From Saxidomus purpurata (taxonomy: Eukaryota > Mollusca > Bivalvia > Venerida > Veneridae): a stretch of DNA of 64,000 bases. The stretch lies in assembly GCA_022818135.1 (NCBI GenBank), contig JAFMSR010000012.1, positions 12,611,157 to 12,675,156 of the forward strand, written 5' to 3'. The notes beneath the pieces are model-generated. The model ran no database searches, was not told where the DNA came from, and saw only the letters and a list, made by a program, of their open reading frames with translations. The position numbers were made by a program, and so were the translations under genes. This document shows, piece after piece, positions 61,272 through 64,000 of the stretch; the stretch's first letter is position 1, and every line of letters begins with the position of its first letter.

Positions 61272-62065
61272 GATTTTTAGCTCACCTGGCACAAAGTGCC
61301 AGAGTGAGCTATTAGGATCACTCTCTGTCCGGGGTCCGTCGTATGTCTGTCCATCCCTCCATCCACCATTTCCTTCAAACGACATCTGTGAAACCACTGA
61401 GCCAATGTTGATGAAACTTTGCAGGGAAGTTCCTTGCATGAAGCTCTATCAAAGTTGTTTAAAGAATTCCATTCAATGCAGAACTGGTTGCTATGGTAAC
61501 AAATAGGAAAAAATTAGCTTCTCTGAAACCACAAGGCCTAGGGCTTAGATATTTGACATGTAGCATTGGCTAGTGGACCTCTACCAAGATTGATCAAATT
61601 ATGACCCCCGGATCAAAATTGACCCTGCACGGGGGTCACTTAGTTTTACATAGGCTTATATAGGAAAAACTTCTTCTGAAACCATAGAGCCAATGTTGAT
61701 GAAACTTTGCAGGGATGTTCCTTGCATGAAACTATCAAAGTTGTTCAAAGAATTCCATTCAATGCAGAACTCTGGTTGCTATGGCAACAAATAGGAAAAA
61801 CTTTAAAAATCTCTGAAACCATAAGGCCTAGAGCTTAGATATTTGTGATGTAGCACTGCAAAGAAGACCTCTTTAAAGTTTGTTCAAATTATGCCCCTGG
61901 GGTCAAAATTGACCTTGCCGGGGGGAGGGGGCACTTGTTTACAAAGACGTATATAGGAAAACCTATTTGGTATATAACATTGTCTAGTGATCTTCCACCA
62001 GGCAAGTGGACTTGTACCAAGGTGAGCAATATAGGGCCATCTTGGCCCTCTTGTTTGCATAAAGT
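61272..62065 (-). mobile_element. hairpin-ended non-autonomous element, reverse copy
   Basis: Left border TTTTTAGCTCACCTGGCACA, AAGTGCCAGAGTGAGC, where CTGGCAC and GTGCCAG form a hairpin. Right border GGTGAGCAATATAGGGCCATC then TTGGCCCTCTTGTTT, with GGGCCATCTTGGCCC self-complementary. Interior units carry TGAAACCA(C/T)(A/T)(A/G)(A/G)GCC and TTGATGAAACTTTGCAGGG. No transposase. It is the inverse orientation of 37247-38311, with a different interior. Confidence 0.75.
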
Positions 62066-63066
62066 GACTGGTACATCATTATAGCATAAGCATCATCTCT
62101 TTAATTGTTTGAATAAGAGCCATGGTCCTGACTTCTTGTGACTACCCTGGACGTGAAAGTGTAAGCCAAATATTCTTACCATGTTTAAATTTATTTGGCA
62201 AAAGATTTTTGCTCCAGTAATCCAAACATCAGGAGGGATCAATTACTCTTCATACTTACCTTAGCATGTTTGAAGACCTTAGGTCAAAGCAGTCTCATCT
62301 ACTGCCCATGATCAATGTCCCTCTCTGGGTCAGCGCCTTGTGGAGGGAGTTTCTGTGCGGACAACAGATTTCTAAACGAGTGACGGCAATAATTATCATT
62401 TTAAAAGATTTAAGGTAAAGCAAGGGTCTGGCTGTTTTACACTATATCGTCTATGGACATTTGCGCAAATTTGAAAGCAGTCGTCCGAATTAAATCCCTC
62501 ACCAGGTCAAATAAAAACCTTGTATACTTTCTGGACGCTACATTGTGTACCAAATCACGAAATTTGGTCAGAATGTTATTTATGAGCTCCAAGTCTAGAC
62601 TAAACTTGAATTTGTGTGGTCAAAAAATAGGTCACAAGGTCAAGTAGTAAAAACACTTATCAAGCACTCGAGAAGCCACCAAATCATCCTGAAAGCTGGT
62701 CGGAATGTTTGTCTTTATTAATTCTAAAACTTGTTCAAAAACTAGGATACCAGGTCAAATCATAAAAAAGATGACACATTCAAGGCAGCAAGTCATTTTG
62801 AAAATTGGTCAGCATATTTGTCTTGAACTAAGTTAGGTCAAGAGCGAAGCTGGCTAACATAGGGTCAAAGAGAAGGTAAAGTATTTTGACATACTTTTTC
62901 GTTTTGAAGCTACAGCAAAGAAATTTGGAATGTGTGCACAGTGTTGCAACCAGATTGCAATATTGTCCTCAGCTGACCTTGATTTTGACCTTCTGACTTA
63001 ATTTCTTGTCTTTCAGTAATGTTATTCAGATGAGCGATATAGGGCCAGCATGGCCCGATTGTTTAT
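62066..63066 (-). repeat. dispersed repeat ending in a GGGCC hairpin
   Basis: The right border at 63030-63063 reads CAGATGAGCGATATAGGGCC, AGCATGGCCCGATTGTTT, the same terminal layout as 62020-62057. The left border is not clear. Interior phrases AGGTCAAATCATAAAAA and AGGTCAAGTAGTAAAAA are repeated. No gene seen. Confidence 0.5.
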
Positions 63067-64000
63067 AAAAAACTTGCCAGAATTATATACATAATCACAG
63101 TGTCCTAGCGTACAGTAAGCCGAAACGGAAGTTGCTGATCTGTACGCTGATGATCAGTTAGTTGTTGGCACAAATTGAGGCCACCACGGTCTAGATTTTG
63201 TATTGAAAGTTTATTTAAATCGTCTTTTTTGAAGGAGATATTTTTGGGGTAAGTGTACCAGTTATTTATACTGCTATTGTGATCATCTTTGCTTCAAGTA
63301 AGGTGTAGTATAGTTGCAATCGGCCTTCGTTCTCAGTTTGATCACTGTCAAATTGACGAAACGGCCAGAAAAAATTGACATTTGTTCACATATTTCATTG
63401 TATATATAGTTTCTGGTCTATAGTTGTGCCGGCGTGGAAGGAAAAAGTATTTTTCCGACTCGTAGACTTCCTTGAATCGAGATTGAATGACTTGATGCAG
63501 AAAAAATAACTGTTTTGTTCCGTCACCGAAAGTGACCAGACTGTACGCTTAATTGCAACTGTACACAATCGTTAGTTGTACAGAAAAATAAAAAAATCTG
63601 TACGCTTAGTTGTCGAAATAATATAATATTTCTGATACATTTAGTGTTTGATAATATCATTAATGAACGATAACAAGTAGAATTAATGTTATTTCTGCTA
63701 TGGTTTCCACGTAGTTGAATTTATTTTCCACGTCAAGTAATATTTCATGTAGATCGGGCCTGTTCAAGACGATTTAATGTATGCCCGGGTCCGTATTTGC
63801 ATCCTTACTACAGATGAAACATGAAATACTAGTTTTGAACTGGGTCCCCATATAATTTTACATTAGGACCCAGCTTTGAACAATAAAAGCCGTTTTGAAA
63901 ATCAATCAATGTTAGTGTTAGACATGCTGATATTTTGTGTCGACAAAAGAGCTCAAAAATCCTAGTGGCACAGGAATAATTAAACTATACTTCTCGAATC
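63067..64000. other. unassigned sequence with repeated CTGTACGCTTAGTTG motifs
   Basis: CTGTACGCT occurs at 63140, 63541 and 63597, each followed within 20 bases by (A/T)(A/G)(A/G)TTG-type text. GCGTACAGTAAGCC at 63101 is a related inverted string. A TATATATAG string lies at 63400. No exon with both splice sites was identified, though a neighbouring gene could begin beyond the window. Confidence 0.35.

Overview
The window looks like genomic DNA of a bivalve mollusc. The evidence is intron-rich gene structure, AT-rich repeat-laden intergenic DNA, and many dispersed repeats of a kind I associate with bivalve genomes (hairpin-ended elements reading GAGGGCCATGATGGCCC, repeats carrying TGACCTTGACCTTTGACC, the GAGCTGTCC element, tRNA-derived SINEs). 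Species is not determinable by eye.

One protein-coding gene is certain: an eight-exon plus-strand gene at 52118-58514 for the translocon-associated protein alpha subunit (TRAP-alpha, SSR1), with a TATA/CCAAT promoter just upstream and a probable poly(A) signal near 59238. A second, unrecognised gene is represented by one probable minus-strand first coding exon (38839-39512) encoding an Asn/Ser/Gln-rich protein with degenerate NQS repeats. Its other exons were not found.

The most interesting signal is inside SSR1. Intron 5 carries four tandem copies, and intron 6 one dispersed copy, of a ~127-nt sequence that folds as a box H/ACA snoRNA: hairpin, H box AGATTA, hairpin, ACA followed by three bases. 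Compensatory base changes occur in both hairpins, and similarity between the two introns stops close to the predicted RNA ends. SSR1 therefore appears to be a host gene for an amplified snoRNA family. The protein and the RNAs would be co-expressed by splicing, but need not share a function.

The rest is repeats. 1-34.8 kb: dispersed element fragments, a 37-bp tandem array (3269-4471), a foldback (8141-8662), G homopolymers (25.6-26.3 kb), a ~137-bp array (28.5-29.3 kb) and SINEs. 34.8-41 kb: a 44-bp array, a palindrome cluster, the minus-strand exon, a TTAA-flanked MITE and a SINE cluster. 42.4-47.7 kb: a Harbinger-like MITE, a 166-bp array inside a larger element, and a MITE with 32-bp perfect inverted ends inserted into an older repeat. 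48.7-51.8 kb: scattered GTCTGCGTTTTCC motifs in opposed orientations and a decayed LINE. 60-64 kb: hairpin-ended elements and unassigned sequence.

No functional tRNA, rRNA, CRISPR or prokaryotic features were seen. All calls were made by reading alone, without alignment or folding software.
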